Translations under genes and position numbers: made by a program
From: Paramecium octaurelia
Taxonomy: Eukaryota; Ciliophora; Oligohymenophorea; Peniculida; Parameciidae
Assembly (NCBI GenBank): GCA_905182995.1
Contig: CAJJDP010000193.1
Location: 1 to 64,000, forward strand
Direction of reading: 5' to 3'
Length of the DNA stretch: 64,000 nt
Notes under the pieces: generated by a model
Seen by the model: the letters and a program-made list of their open reading frames with translations, nothing else
Told to the model about the DNA's origin: nothing
Database searches by the model: none
Shown here: in pieces, positions 32,693-43,785 of the stretch
How positions within the stretch are numbered: position 1 is the stretch's first letter
Layout of the letters: every line of letters starts with the position of its first letter

Positions 32693-33777
32693 TCAAATGT
32701 CTTCATCTTTGACATTATAAAAATCACTAAACAGCTAATAGATACTCTAGGGTGTGTATTATCCTTAATTAGTGATGTACAGGCTTATGTATTCAGGAGG
32801 AACATAGTCAAATGTAATCTAACATAAAAACATAAGAAAATACTCCAATGCTCATTTGTTCAATTGTGGAATTTGGATTGATTTTCAAAGGTGACACAAG
32901 TTCATTGAAGGTGGTTTGATCAAAGGCATATTTTGGAGTCAATTTGTGTGCTCCAGACAATACGATAACTGGAACAGCAAACTGTTTGGCTAAAACACAA
33001 ATTGCATATGTTCCTGGATGCATCAAAAGACCTCCATTCTTAAGGATAGCATCGACTCCCAAAAGGATTTTATTTACTCTTTACATAATGGCATAGGCAT
33101 TAGTAAAGGGTGTTAAGGTGACATTCAATTGATGTTTTCCCAAGTCAGTGGCAAACTACTTCCCTAAGTTTTCAGTTTCGCTCTCCAAAACTATAATCTC
33201 GAAGTTTCTGGTCTTTTTAGCTGATAACAAGAAATTCAGCACAGTTGTGGAATATTCATAAACTAAAAGGACTTCATTTGTAAAAAAATGTGTTGATGCC
33301 TACATAATATTATGAATTACAAATGTATTAATATCATCTGAATGGGCCTCCATTTCTTCCAAGACTTAATCAATTGCAGGCAATATCACATACTATTGGA
33401 TAGCATTTGAACCTGTTTCGGCACCTGTTTCGATTGTTGTTTTTGATCTACTCGAACTTCTCTGGATTGTGAGTCCTAATGCTTTGAAATTCTTTTCTTT
33501 ATCCTTATTTTAGACGAATCCGTCTTCAGAGCTCATCAATCTGATCACCTAAATTACTCGCCTATAAACATTGGGAATCCAAAAATCTAAAGGGCCCTAT
33601 TTGAGTCTAATAGATAATTTTTTAATATATGTGATATAATCTTCTATTGTGGGAGATTTAGGTAATTTGGCATTTTTAGCTGATAAATGAGCCTTGAGTG
33701 CTAAGAGCGATTCCTTACTAGAATATAATCGAGCTAGGATTGTCAAAATTTATACGTTGTGCTTTTTGTGTGTTCAT
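32693..33777 (-). CDS. EIF2B2: translation initiation factor eIF2B subunit beta
   Basis: Start 33777, introns 33734-33755 (22 nt) and 32819-32843 (25 nt), stop at 32695-32693; about 345 residues, the usual size. Characteristic stretches: NVTLTPFTNAYAIMQRVNKI, GVDAILKNGGLLMHPGTYAI, VLAKQFAVPVIVLSGAHKLT, and the C-terminal ITFDYVPPEYISLYITNQGQ. The DYVPPEYISLYITN ending points to beta over alpha or delta. It is a regulatory subunit of the factor that reloads eIF2 with GTP, in the cytosol. Length, order and ending all agree. Confidence 0.9.
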
Positions 33778-33980
33778 TACTCCGAAGAATGAATTCTTTA
33801 ATAAATTAATAATATTTAATTTATATCAAATTATATAATATTCAATAGAATTAGTTTTGAGTTACTAGGAAATCTGATTGAGGATAGTAGAAAATAGTTT
33901 GGAAGCCTAAAATATGTAGTGATAAAATTTAAAATTTCATTAATTAATTTATGATATACAAATCATCAAACCAATAGGAA

Positions 33981-36900
33981 ATGAAATAATATTCTCCTAA
34001 TTACATTGGGAAATTTTTATGTAAATTCTCAACCGACGAGGGATTTGCAAAACGAAATAATCCGAAACAGAAATATAAGTTGAACATTCTATCCATACCA
34101 TTACAAAAGATTAAGGATATAAAGTTTTATCAGAAAAGGCTATTTGTAGTTGGAGGAGGTGTTCTGCAAGAAGGCAGAACTGTGTTATGCAAAGTAAAAA
34201 AGGGAGAGGAGGAAATTTATAAGATCTATAATAAATACGGGTACATTGAACATGTTTTCGATGAATTGTGGTATTTCTTAATCAATGCTGGCTATGTTAA
34301 ATTGAGGGTAAACTTTGTTGACTTTGATTCTGAAAAAAAAACCATAACCTTAGCAGAAGTTTAAGTTTTCATTACTGATAAGGCATTGAATGATAATTAT
34401 GAACTAAAAATTTTAAGGTATAATAGAAAAACTGGAGTAAAAAAAGACATGCCAAAATATGAAAAATACCAATAATAATAGCTAATCCATTAATAGGAAA
34501 TCAGGATGGAACACCAAAGATTTGCTAGACTTTCCTTATTGCTTATGTTTGACTTTATGAACATTTAAGTTCAAACTCCAGCTCTTGTCAAGTCTGACAA
34601 GCAATTCAAAATATTCTTCACCCAATATTGTTACTTTCATGAGAGATACAAGTCTCAGCCTGTAAATTAGTTGATGAAGTCATATCATAGGCCAATTATT
34701 GATAGCCAGGATTACTTCAATGCTTATGTCAACAATAAACATTTTTATAATAAATTGTTTACTCCAGAATTGCTTAAGAAGTTGGCCTTATCAAAACAAG
34801 GGAGCTTAAAATATCTGTCAAATAATTAGCCCTATAAGCCCAAAATCGAGAAGATTCACCCTCTTTTTCATGTCTAGTTTCAACGAGTCGCAGTAGCATT
34901 TTATGAAGCAATCCTTAGTTTCATTCGAAGATCGATGAGTTCAGTTGTCAAATAACAGTAACCCTCATATTCGGATTATGTTCTTAAAACTATATTTTTA
35001 TCTACAATTCCACTTTAAAATAATTACTTGAATGATGAATTGTACTAAGACTAGCATCAAAACTTTATTGAGGCCAGGGAAACCATTTCAAATAATTTGA
35101 ATGAAGATTGTGGAGTAGAATTATTGAGTGACGACAAAGTAAAGATTTATGAGGATTCTAAAAATCAAATTCTAGATTACTTCTATGTTGATTATGTTGT
35201 GAAGGTTGATAAAAACTAAAGGAATTACGAAAATTTATTAAAGTAAGAGCAAGAGTCTTATTACGAAGAGACCAAACTTCAATAGAAAAAACAAAATGAA
35301 GAAATTTTACAATAAGACTTAAATAATATATTCGTTGCTAATATTTAATTGCAAGAATACAATACACCTAAGCAAATGCTCTCATAATTGAAATAACATC
35401 AAAAGCAGGCCTTATATTGGATGCTTTTGAGGGAAGGCCATATAACAGATTAGACCTAAGACTAAAAACAAAAGTTATCGCCTTTGTGGCAATAGCTCAA
35501 ACTCCTGAATGGAGATACCATTTTTGTAAATACTTTTACAGGAAAGATTTCAAAGGAGTTTATCCCAGTCTAAGAAACAAAGGGTGGAATATTAGCAGAT
35601 GAAATGGGATTGGGAAAGACTATTATGGCATTGGCATTGATATTGGAAACTCATAAAAAAGGGTAACAAACTTTGATAGTAGTACCGAAATCGGTACTAT
35701 TATAATGGGAGAAAGAAATTTAAACTCATTCAAAGCCTAGAAGTCTATAGGTATTGGTATACTATAAATAATAATCTCGAAGTTAGAAGATCAAATTAAA
35801 GGATTATGATATAATTTTGACAACTTATGCTATATTAGCTTCTGATTATTCGATATGGACATAAATAAACGAGATGGAATAAGAATAATAATAAAAATTA
35901 GATTAACCAGAATAAGAATAATCATAGTAAGAATAATAATAATAATAACAATAATAATAACAATAACAATAACAATAACAATAACAATAACAATAACAAT
36001 AATAATAAAAATAACAATAAAAAAAAAAGTAGCCATTAAAAAAGTAATCTTAAAAAAATAAACATTCAATTTTATAAGAAGAAGAATCCGATGTATCCTA
36101 AGATAGTGATTCAATTTCTGATTAATCAATTTCATTTTCTATAAGCGTTAACAGAATATCAGAGGAATAGAAAGAAGAAGCAAAGCCTTAATAAAAGAAA
36201 AAAAAACTTACTCTTAAATAATTAGAGAAGGCAAAAAAAGAAAATAATTTGTTTAAACTGAATTATTATAGAGTGATTCTGGATGAAGCCCACAACATTA
36301 AAACTAGGTCCACTCTGTAAACTAAAAGTGCCATATCATTATAAAGTCAATTTAGATGGTGTTTAACAGGAACACCTATGTAAAACAAACATGATGATTT
36401 ATTCAGTCTGCTCTAATTCTTACAAGTAGAAACATTTTCGGAATAGTAAAATATTAATCTTATTATTTAGTTTCTGGTGGAATACATACATAAACAAAGA
36501 AGAAAACGAAGATGATCAACAAAGAATCTTGGCTTAAATTCTTCAACCTATAATTTTGAGGAGAACAAAGAATTCATAATAATTTGAAGGCTTACAATAA
36601 GTAATTGAGAATATCCATTGGGTTGAATTGGATAAGAAGGAGAGAATGCTATATAAAAAGTTGCTTTCTGGTTCATAGAATCTATTCAAAAATTTTGTGA
36701 AGAACACTTCAAATCAAAGTTATGTTCATATTTTTTAGATTATTAATAAACTAAGAGTTGCATGCAATCATCCTTAATTGGCTCTGAAAGACATTAATTT
36801 ATAGCAGACACCCTTAGAGATGGTATTGGATAAAATAGACAAATTTTTTATGGAAAAAACTCATAATGGAAATTAAATTACTGAGGAATACAAATAAAAT

Positions 36901-37708
36901 TTGATTGAAAACATTAAAAATGGAAGCATTACAGAATGTTTAATATGCACTAAAAGTTAAATCAGTGTCTTTAGCTTATCTTCATGCGGACACATCTATT
37001 GCAAAGAGTATTATTATAATAATATCAATTAGATGCTTTGGAGAGACTGTTGTTAAACTCAAGAATTGTCCATCATGTCGTACCAAATTGACAATCTAAG
37101 ATTTGATCGATGTTGTTGTTGAGAATGAAAATGTATTTGAAGAATTACAGGGTTTGTAATTTGGACTTAGTTCAAAATTGGAGGCTGTAATTAAAGAGAC
37201 TAAATTGATTAAACAAAAAAAGGAAAAAGTACTAATTTTCACTTAATGGATTGAAATGATCGGATTATTGGAAAATTAATTTAAAGAAAGTGGAATTATA
37301 GCTTATCGCATTACTGGTTAAATGACTGTGGATAAAAGGGAGAAAATAATCAAAAATTTCAAAGAATAACAGGATGTCACAGCACTCATACTGTCTCTGA
37401 GAGCAACATCTACAGGGTTGAATTTGACTATGGCTAATAATGTATTCTTGGTGGATCCATGGTGGAATGTAAAATTATCATTTTATGTTATTTAGCCTGC
37501 AATTGAAGATCAAGCCATTGGAAGAGCTGATAGAATAGGACAACAAAATCAAGTTAAAGTAGTGAGATTTTTGTGCAGGAATACCATTGAGTAATAAATA
37601 AATTTGTTGCATCAAAAGAAAAAATTCTACATCAAAAGAGCACTCAGTAATAATTAACAAAAGGAATAAGAATTGGAAGATTTCAAATTTTTATTATTTT
37701 AAGAATGA
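33981..37708 (+). CDS. SNF2-family ATPase with RING finger (Rad5/Rad16/HLTF-like)
   Basis: ATG 33981, introns 36446-36470, 37008-37032 and 37469-37495, TGA 37706-37708; about 1,215 residues. The N-terminal 530 residues are unrecognised. Helicase motifs: [17 protein letters not shown] (I), ILTTYAIL (Ia), [13 protein letters not shown] (II), [15 protein letters not shown] (III). Between the lobes is a [24 protein letters not shown]. The second lobe has [26 protein letters not shown] and [17 protein letters not shown] inside the SNF2 fold is the mark of Rad5/Rad16/HLTF, which remodel chromatin or act in DNA damage tolerance as ubiquitin ligases. No HIRAN domain is evident. A long polyQ tract sits between motifs Ia and II. 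Confidence 0.92.
35886..36020 (+). repeat. polyglutamine tract written mainly with reassigned TAA codons
   Basis: In the frame of the SNF2 gene this region is almost all TAA and CAA codons, with the purest run from 35934 to 36008 (25 consecutive Gln). TAA outnumbers CAA and much of it is an alternating TAA-CAA hexamer. At the DNA level it is a (TAACAA)n/(TAA)n simple repeat, so its length may vary. Confidence 0.95.
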
Positions 37709-37747
37709 CTAATTAATTTATTAATAATATATATATATATAATTAAA

Positions 37748-39558
37748 ATGCATAACGATGATGAACTTGAAATTTTTTATAATCAAAACAAGCAGAGTAA
37801 AGTTGAAGTTGTTTCAAAAAAAAATACACTGAAGGAAACAAAAAACAGTAAAACAAACACTGTGAATGAAAAAAATCTTAATTCAAATCTAATAGATAAG
37901 AATTAATAATAACAGTAATCGAAGACAATACCTATGATTTCTATGAAAGCCTTCATATTTAACTTTAAAAAGTTTTATAAAGAAAAAACTAAAATCAGAA
38001 ATTTGATAAGTGAAAACTCTGCGAAATAAAGAAACATTAGTCTCTGTATCTATCTAAGAAATTATTTTGTAAGTTAATATTTCATATCTAGAATAGCTAT
38101 AAAAACATTAAAACCATGCTGTTGTAAACTAAAATTCAGGAAGTGAGAATGTTGTAAAGATTTGAAGAATTAGCATTCAGAAACATAGCTGAATAAGAGG
38201 ACACAAGAATCTATGTTAAAAATTAAGAGACTGATCAAATTGCAGCAATGTGTAGGGAGTCACTATAGGAACTCTTTCTATAGAAGGAGAGCGCCTTCTA
38301 TGAAAAGAGAGTTGTCTGCAGATATCTTGGGACTCTACTATCAAATGAGAATTATACTCCAGTGGGATATCCAGATTTAGTCAATAAATATAAAGACTAA
38401 TAGGCTTTGAACTCAATATACTTATAAACTGTAGGTAACTTTATAAAGAAATTCTCTTAAACAGTAAAAGGAAATTATTTCAAATTAGTAGACATTGCTC
38501 ATTTTTTATATGAACAGAAATATAGAAGATCTGATGTGGAATAGATTATGAAATTCATCTAGAAAACTAAGGAAATTTATAATGTCTCTTAAAATAAAGA
38601 AAAATAGGCCTAAATTGATGGGGATAAGCTCTTACCATTCGAACTAATTTCTAATGCTTTTAATATTCTTTCTAATAAGGATAAAACCAATTTTGACCTA
38701 ATAAAGGAGTTACTAAGCAATATCAGATTCTTGATAAATGATTAAATTAAGATTGATACTGTAGAAAGAGTATAGAAAGTGATGGAACATAATATTATTG
38801 GAGATTACATTTATAGATACTTTTCAGATTTGGATGAACAAATATCGAATCTATTAACTTATATTGATTAGATCTCCTAACTATTGTGTTCTATTGAAGG
38901 TTTGAACTTATCAACAAAGCAGGACCAACTTGAAGTGTTGTTATGCTTCATCCATAAGATTTAAGGTAATTAGATAGAAGAAAAGACTGCGATGATGGCA
39001 CAAAAGCATACAACAATACTTTCTGATTTGCTTAATTAATTTGAATAGACTGTTGAGGATTCGAAGGTTAAAAAAGATAAAAAATAAAAATAATAAGCTC
39101 CTCAGTTTCAAATGCCAAATGTAAAACAAGTTTTATATGAAGATGATCTGAGAGACGAATAAATAATGTAGAGTAATATTGCTAATCCATACAAACTATC
39201 AACTAGTGATATGCCAATCAGAAAACCAAAAGTGATCAATATTAATCAAATTAAGCCTTAACCAAATCAAATGGCTGTTAATGAATTGCAAGAGGCAGAG
39301 GATTTTGTTAATGGCTATTTAGAGAAGGATTATGATAAGGACGAGCTCATTTTATCTTAAATACAATCACAAAAACATAAGAATAATGAAAAAAAAGAAA
39401 ATACTTAGTTTGATTCTGCATAGAGGGATTTGTTATATGAAAGAGAGTTTGAGAAACTGAAGGAGAGTTCAAATGCGAAATCTAAGGATGAAATGATTTT
39501 GACTCTTAAAAGCTAGATAAAGAATTTAAAGGATTAAGTTCAATAGTATTAAAAATGA
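37748..39558 (+). CDS. large helical/coiled-coil protein of unknown function
   Basis: ATG 37748, a single intron at 38069-38091 (23 nt), TGA 39556-39558; about 595 residues. The start is acidic and Lys/Asn-rich (MHNDDELEIFYNQN). The middle (residues 120-390) is a compact all-helical region with well spaced hydrophobics (RVVCRYLGTLLSNENYTPVG, DIAHFLYEQKYRRSDVEQIM, NIIGDYIYRYFSDLDEQISN). The end is charged coiled coil, finishing in LKSQIKNLKDQVQQ. I do not recognise a family; the middle could be an armadillo or spectrin-like fold. No signal peptide or membrane span. Confidence 0.75.
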
Positions 39559-39634
39559 ATTTTAGATTTATCAATATTTAATAAAACCTATTGTAATTGA
39601 TTATTGAATTACAAAATATCATAAATGTAATAAA

Positions 39635-41442
39635 TCAGAAACCTGATATCTAATCTTATGATTTTTCTGCAGTATATCCTCTCTTTCCTAATTAATCTAT
39701 AACATTCACAAGATTTTATTGATCCTACCTATATTTAGCAAAGAAGATCCTTAAAGCAACCAATAATAAGCATAACAAAATTAATGATGTAATTACTATT
39801 GCAACGATGTAATAATAATTATTTTGTTCCTCTTCCAAAGTATTGATCACTTTAATTGAAAAATCCAACTCTTTTTTACACATCACCAAATCAGGATAGA
39901 ATGATTTATTATATACTAATTGTTATTGAAATTTTTCTTTGCACCAGGTTGAGTTCAACACAGCATTAACTGTAATTTGACTATTTTTAGTTGATAAATT
40001 AGTCAACTTGCACTCTACATATGGTTCTACCCTAATAAATCGGACGAACACAAGACTTCTAAATGATATGGCCACCAAAAAGTTCTAGAATCAATTATAC
40101 ATATATATACCTATTGTAAATGCTGAGTCAAATAGAAGGATTACATTTAAGGAATTATTGCATACTAATCGATATCTTCTTGAAATTCTGTTCCATCCTC
40201 CCAAGACTCATCAGTAATAGGTGAATTGTAATTAACTTGAAATCCTTCATGTATTGAGTGGTAGATTATTTTATGTCCATCGTAGCCTCTAATGATGGCA
40301 AATTACTCTTCAATATCGATGTCAAAGTATTTGCCATCTAGATAATGTGTTTTCATATAGAACAACTTCTAATCTTATGAATAAATGCAATATTCTAATA
40401 TTAGATTATATGAATTGTGTTCGACCATTATCATAACAATGTTTCTATGTGTTTTAATTAGTTTTGCTCCTTTGATTTCTTGTATGGAATCTAGCCATTT
40501 AGTAAGGGTGAAGGTTTGATCTGAAATTGAAAATATCATTAATCCTTAAAATTTATCTAGAATGAAGATGTAATTATTATCAAATCCTCCAAAAGAGAAA
40601 TCTATGATATACATATTTTGTATGTAATTCGAAATTTGATTGTGGAGATTTTAAATTTAAATTAGTTGTGCTTACTCATTGATTGAATAGATATCGATTC
40701 CTAATCGTCCTCTTGCAACAAAAACAAATCCTTTGTGAAGTTTGGTGATTCCGATGTATTCTTCTTCATTAGAGATGGAGATGTTGCTATTCTTGAATGA
40801 AAATTGGCCATCAACCAATTTACCGATGATAATTTATTATGGAAATACTATTAGAGCACAGGATTTCTGATCAAACCAAATTAGTTGTGGTGAAACTGGT
40901 TCATATTAGGTTAGTCTTAAATCACTAAAATTGAATGTTTGATTTGATTTGATTGCAAACTTATTAGAGAGTTGGGAATAATCAAGTTAAAATAGATGGA
41001 GTAAATGATTGCTAGTTAAAACCATAAAACCTTGAGATGTTGTATTGGCTAATCCAACTAAAACGGGATTCTTCATAATAAAATCAGGGTCATTCACATT
41101 CGCTGTTCTATTTATTTTCAAGGACTCATCAGTATATCCTGAATTGATAGATGGAGACAACAATTTGATTTCGTTAATCATGTAGGGTTCAAAGAGAATA
41201 TTTTTATCGTATGAAAGACATCTCAACAAAGTTTCATTGCTTGAAGTCACCTTCATTCCAATTGTTGTTTTAGAATCCTTATATTGTACCACTCTTTTTG
41301 TTTATTCTGGGATCATTTCAATTGATGACTATGAATCAGTGTTCTCCACTTATATTATCTTCAATTCTTAAATTGGGTTTTCAAGCTTAATTTAGCCTTA
41401 TACAAAAACTAGGTAAGTAAATGTTAATAAAATATTAATCAT
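39635..41442 (-). CDS. type I membrane protein with signal peptide and large luminal/extracellular domain
   Basis: Start 41442, intron 40085-40110 (26 nt), TGA at 39637-39635; about 593 residues. Signal peptide MINILLTFTYLVFVQGQ; one membrane helix near the end (YYYIVAIVITSLILLCLLLV) followed by a 40-residue cytosolic tail. The luminal part has regular short beta-like segments about 40-50 residues apart (LVGLANTTSQGFMVLTSNHL, QYEPVSPQLIWFDQKSC, YIFILDKFQGLMIFSISD), which suggests a beta-propeller. Four cysteines lie near the membrane. No family recognised. It ends 20 bases from the start side of the next minus-strand gene, so spacing is very tight. Confidence 0.75.
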
Positions 41443-41462
41443 ATTATTATATATGTTGATTT

Positions 41463-43356
41463 TCAGATTCCGAGTTCTTCCAATGAGCAAAATACATTGT
41501 CAATATCTAAATTGTCCTTCTTAGCATCAAAAGAGAACACTCTTTTCTTTTTGAAATCGGCCACTACATTTTCTCCCAACATATCAACCATCTTTCGTAT
41601 CTTAATAATAATTAAATAATATGATACTCTATCTTATAGTAATTCTCTTGATTTTTTAAGTTTTCTATATTTACTTTAATACAAATAAAATAAGATTTGG
41701 CTTTTAACCTTTCTTGAATGTCTGATCAAACCATCATTTGATCTTATCATTGCAGTAATGTACAAAGGCCAAAGTAAGAAAAATATCAAAGTCAACTTTA
41801 ATTATTTCTCTCTGCTTATAAAGTTCCATTTCTTCAGAGCATAATGAAATAGGATAGTATAGATAGCAATAGCTGCTGGCACAATCATAATTGAAGCCAG
41901 AATTTTGTAAGAGGCAATAACATCTTTGCCACTCAACTTCACCTTTGAATTAGCCAAGGCCTTCTATCTCTCCCTCTCTGTATAGGTGTTCAATAAAAGA
42001 GATATTGGAATAGTCATAATGTATCCAGGCAGAGCGAATGACAAACTGAGCAATGCCATAAATAAGTTGAAGGCTATTTTATAGATATCCTGAAAAGTAT
42101 TCTTCTCCATCCTCATAACTTGGTAATCATAGACCCCCAGGGCTTTCAATTTGTAATTGTACATTTTCACTTAGCTGACTACTTCCTTAACCTCAGGGTG
42201 ATTTTCCAATTTGTAAAAGGCCGAGGAGAATCTTGTTTAGAAATAATAAATAAACCTTTTGACCAATTCCAAATTGTCCTAAGCTGAGAGTCTTGCTTTA
42301 TCTGGCAAATAGAGAGATCTTACAATCATAACGGCAGATAGATCTGAATATGTAGGAGCTTAGATCGTAACAGTCTTCAATTACTAATGTTTATAAATTT
42401 AGATTTGTTACACTCTCAATTTCATAAAGCAAATTGCTGATGGCCTCTCTTTTATTCTTCGCATATAGATCTATTAATTCTTGACTTACTTCATACGGAA
42501 CTCCAAATTCGATGATTACTTTTGATCTAAACTTATGTCCTTTGAAATAATTCAAACCAACTGGTTGGAGCTTGACTTTAGTGTTGAATTTTTAACTAGC
42601 CCCCAATGCCATGATACAGATTCCAGGTTTAAGTGGTAGTAATCTTGTTTGATCATGACTTCCTCCTTCTGGAAATATTCCAATGCACGCTCCCTTTGAT
42701 AATTCAATCCACACTTATTCAAACATATTTGATTAGTCAATCTTGGGTTAGATCTTATATTGAAGATTTCGAATGGGAGAATCTATTTACCCATGATTAT
42801 TAATTTTCAACTAAGTATCACTGATTATTTCAGCTATCTGAAATTCCTATTCATTCTATCGATAATAAGACAACTGAATTACAGCCACCAAGATGTCGTT
42901 GACTTTGCATTGCGATTTAAATTCTGTTCTCAAACCATATACCATGTTTCCATCAATCCTTTAGATGGTTCCAAATCCTCGTTTTGCCAGATCCTATGGT
43001 CTCTCCACTGGGATTCCTCCTAAGGCTTTCCCTAAGTGACCTATGATAGGCCTTTTCATGCTCTATTGCATAAACATAATTGAATCACTTTTGCAGCTGC
43101 TATGAAGTGAACCTTCCTTGGGATATTTGAAATAATGAGCTTTCTTTTATAAATAATAGTACTAGTGGATCAATAAATTGATTATTGTGATTTCCAAATA
43201 GCAATAGCGGTCCATCCTACATACTCATATTGATGAATTACTTTTGGAATGTTTTCCTATCCAATAACTTGAATGTCTCTAAAAAATGTCTAAGTCACAA
43301 CTCTAAACTTATTTCAATGATTACGTTGAGAATAATCTTGCTGTCGTGTAAGCCAT
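41463..43356 (-). CDS. glycerol-3-phosphate/dihydroxyacetone-phosphate acyltransferase-like (PlsC domain)
   Basis: Start 43356 (MAYTTARLF), first introns of 19, 25, 23 and 26 nt by reading, stop at 41465-41463. PlsC motifs in order: [11 protein letters not shown] (block I, NHxxxxD), VHFIAAAK and [13 protein letters not shown]-like sequence (block II region, read as [18 protein letters not shown]), [19 protein letters not shown] (block III) and GICIMALGA. These match the yeast Gat1/Gat2 type rather than bacterial PlsC. Two or three membrane spans follow ([20 protein letters not shown]). It would start glycerolipid synthesis in the ER. The donor of the fourth intron is GTGATT, not the common GTA. 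Further introns near the 3' end are probable. Confidence 0.85.
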
Positions 43357-43785
43357 CTTTTTTATTAATAAATTATAATTGTTTTATGCGTAATGAAAAT
43401 GAATTTATAATAATATTGTGATTTATTTTCAAATTGGATCGATACCATTAATAAAATCTATGATATCCTTATTTTAAGGATATGTTGTTCATTTTGAAGG
43501 TGGTAAAATCAATGATTCCATATATCGTTTTCTCTATATTTTGAAATCAGTAAATAGTTACCCATCAAATTAAAATCTCCCTATTGATATATAGGTCGGA
43601 TGGACAAAAGTAATAAGGCAATAACGTAATAAGTGAGATATTTTCAATTTAATTGCTAAGATTTCCAAATAACCCAAGAAATATCATTAGTTAATAAATT
43701 AATTCATACTTGATTTAGTATTAATTTACTTATTCATTTAAGGTTGTCAATGATTGACAATAACATAATTATTATATTAATTTAC
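43357..43785. other. divergent spacer
   Basis: 429 bases between the acyltransferase (minus) and the channel-like gene (plus). AT-rich, no coding frame seen. It carries the perfect palindrome at 43744-43760. Confidence 0.6.
43744..43760. promoter_or_regulatory. perfect inverted repeat, possible factor-binding site
   Basis: TTGTCAAT-G-ATTGACAA: two 8-base arms with a one-base centre, 25 bases before the ATG at 43786. Its GC content is higher than the surrounding DNA. Could bind a dimeric factor or act in the 5' untranslated region; no known ciliate site is recognised. Confidence 0.35.

Noticed and set aside
36009-36032. A frameshift at the A-rich run after the polyQ tract
   Set aside because: A recount of the bases shows eight As after the last TAA, which keeps the SNF2 frame intact without any change.
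35855-36135. Long Ile/Thr and Ile/Val repeat frames on both strands over the polyQ DNA
   Set aside because: They are shadow frames of the TAA/CAA repeat; the real frame is Gln and is flanked by SNF2 motifs on both sides.
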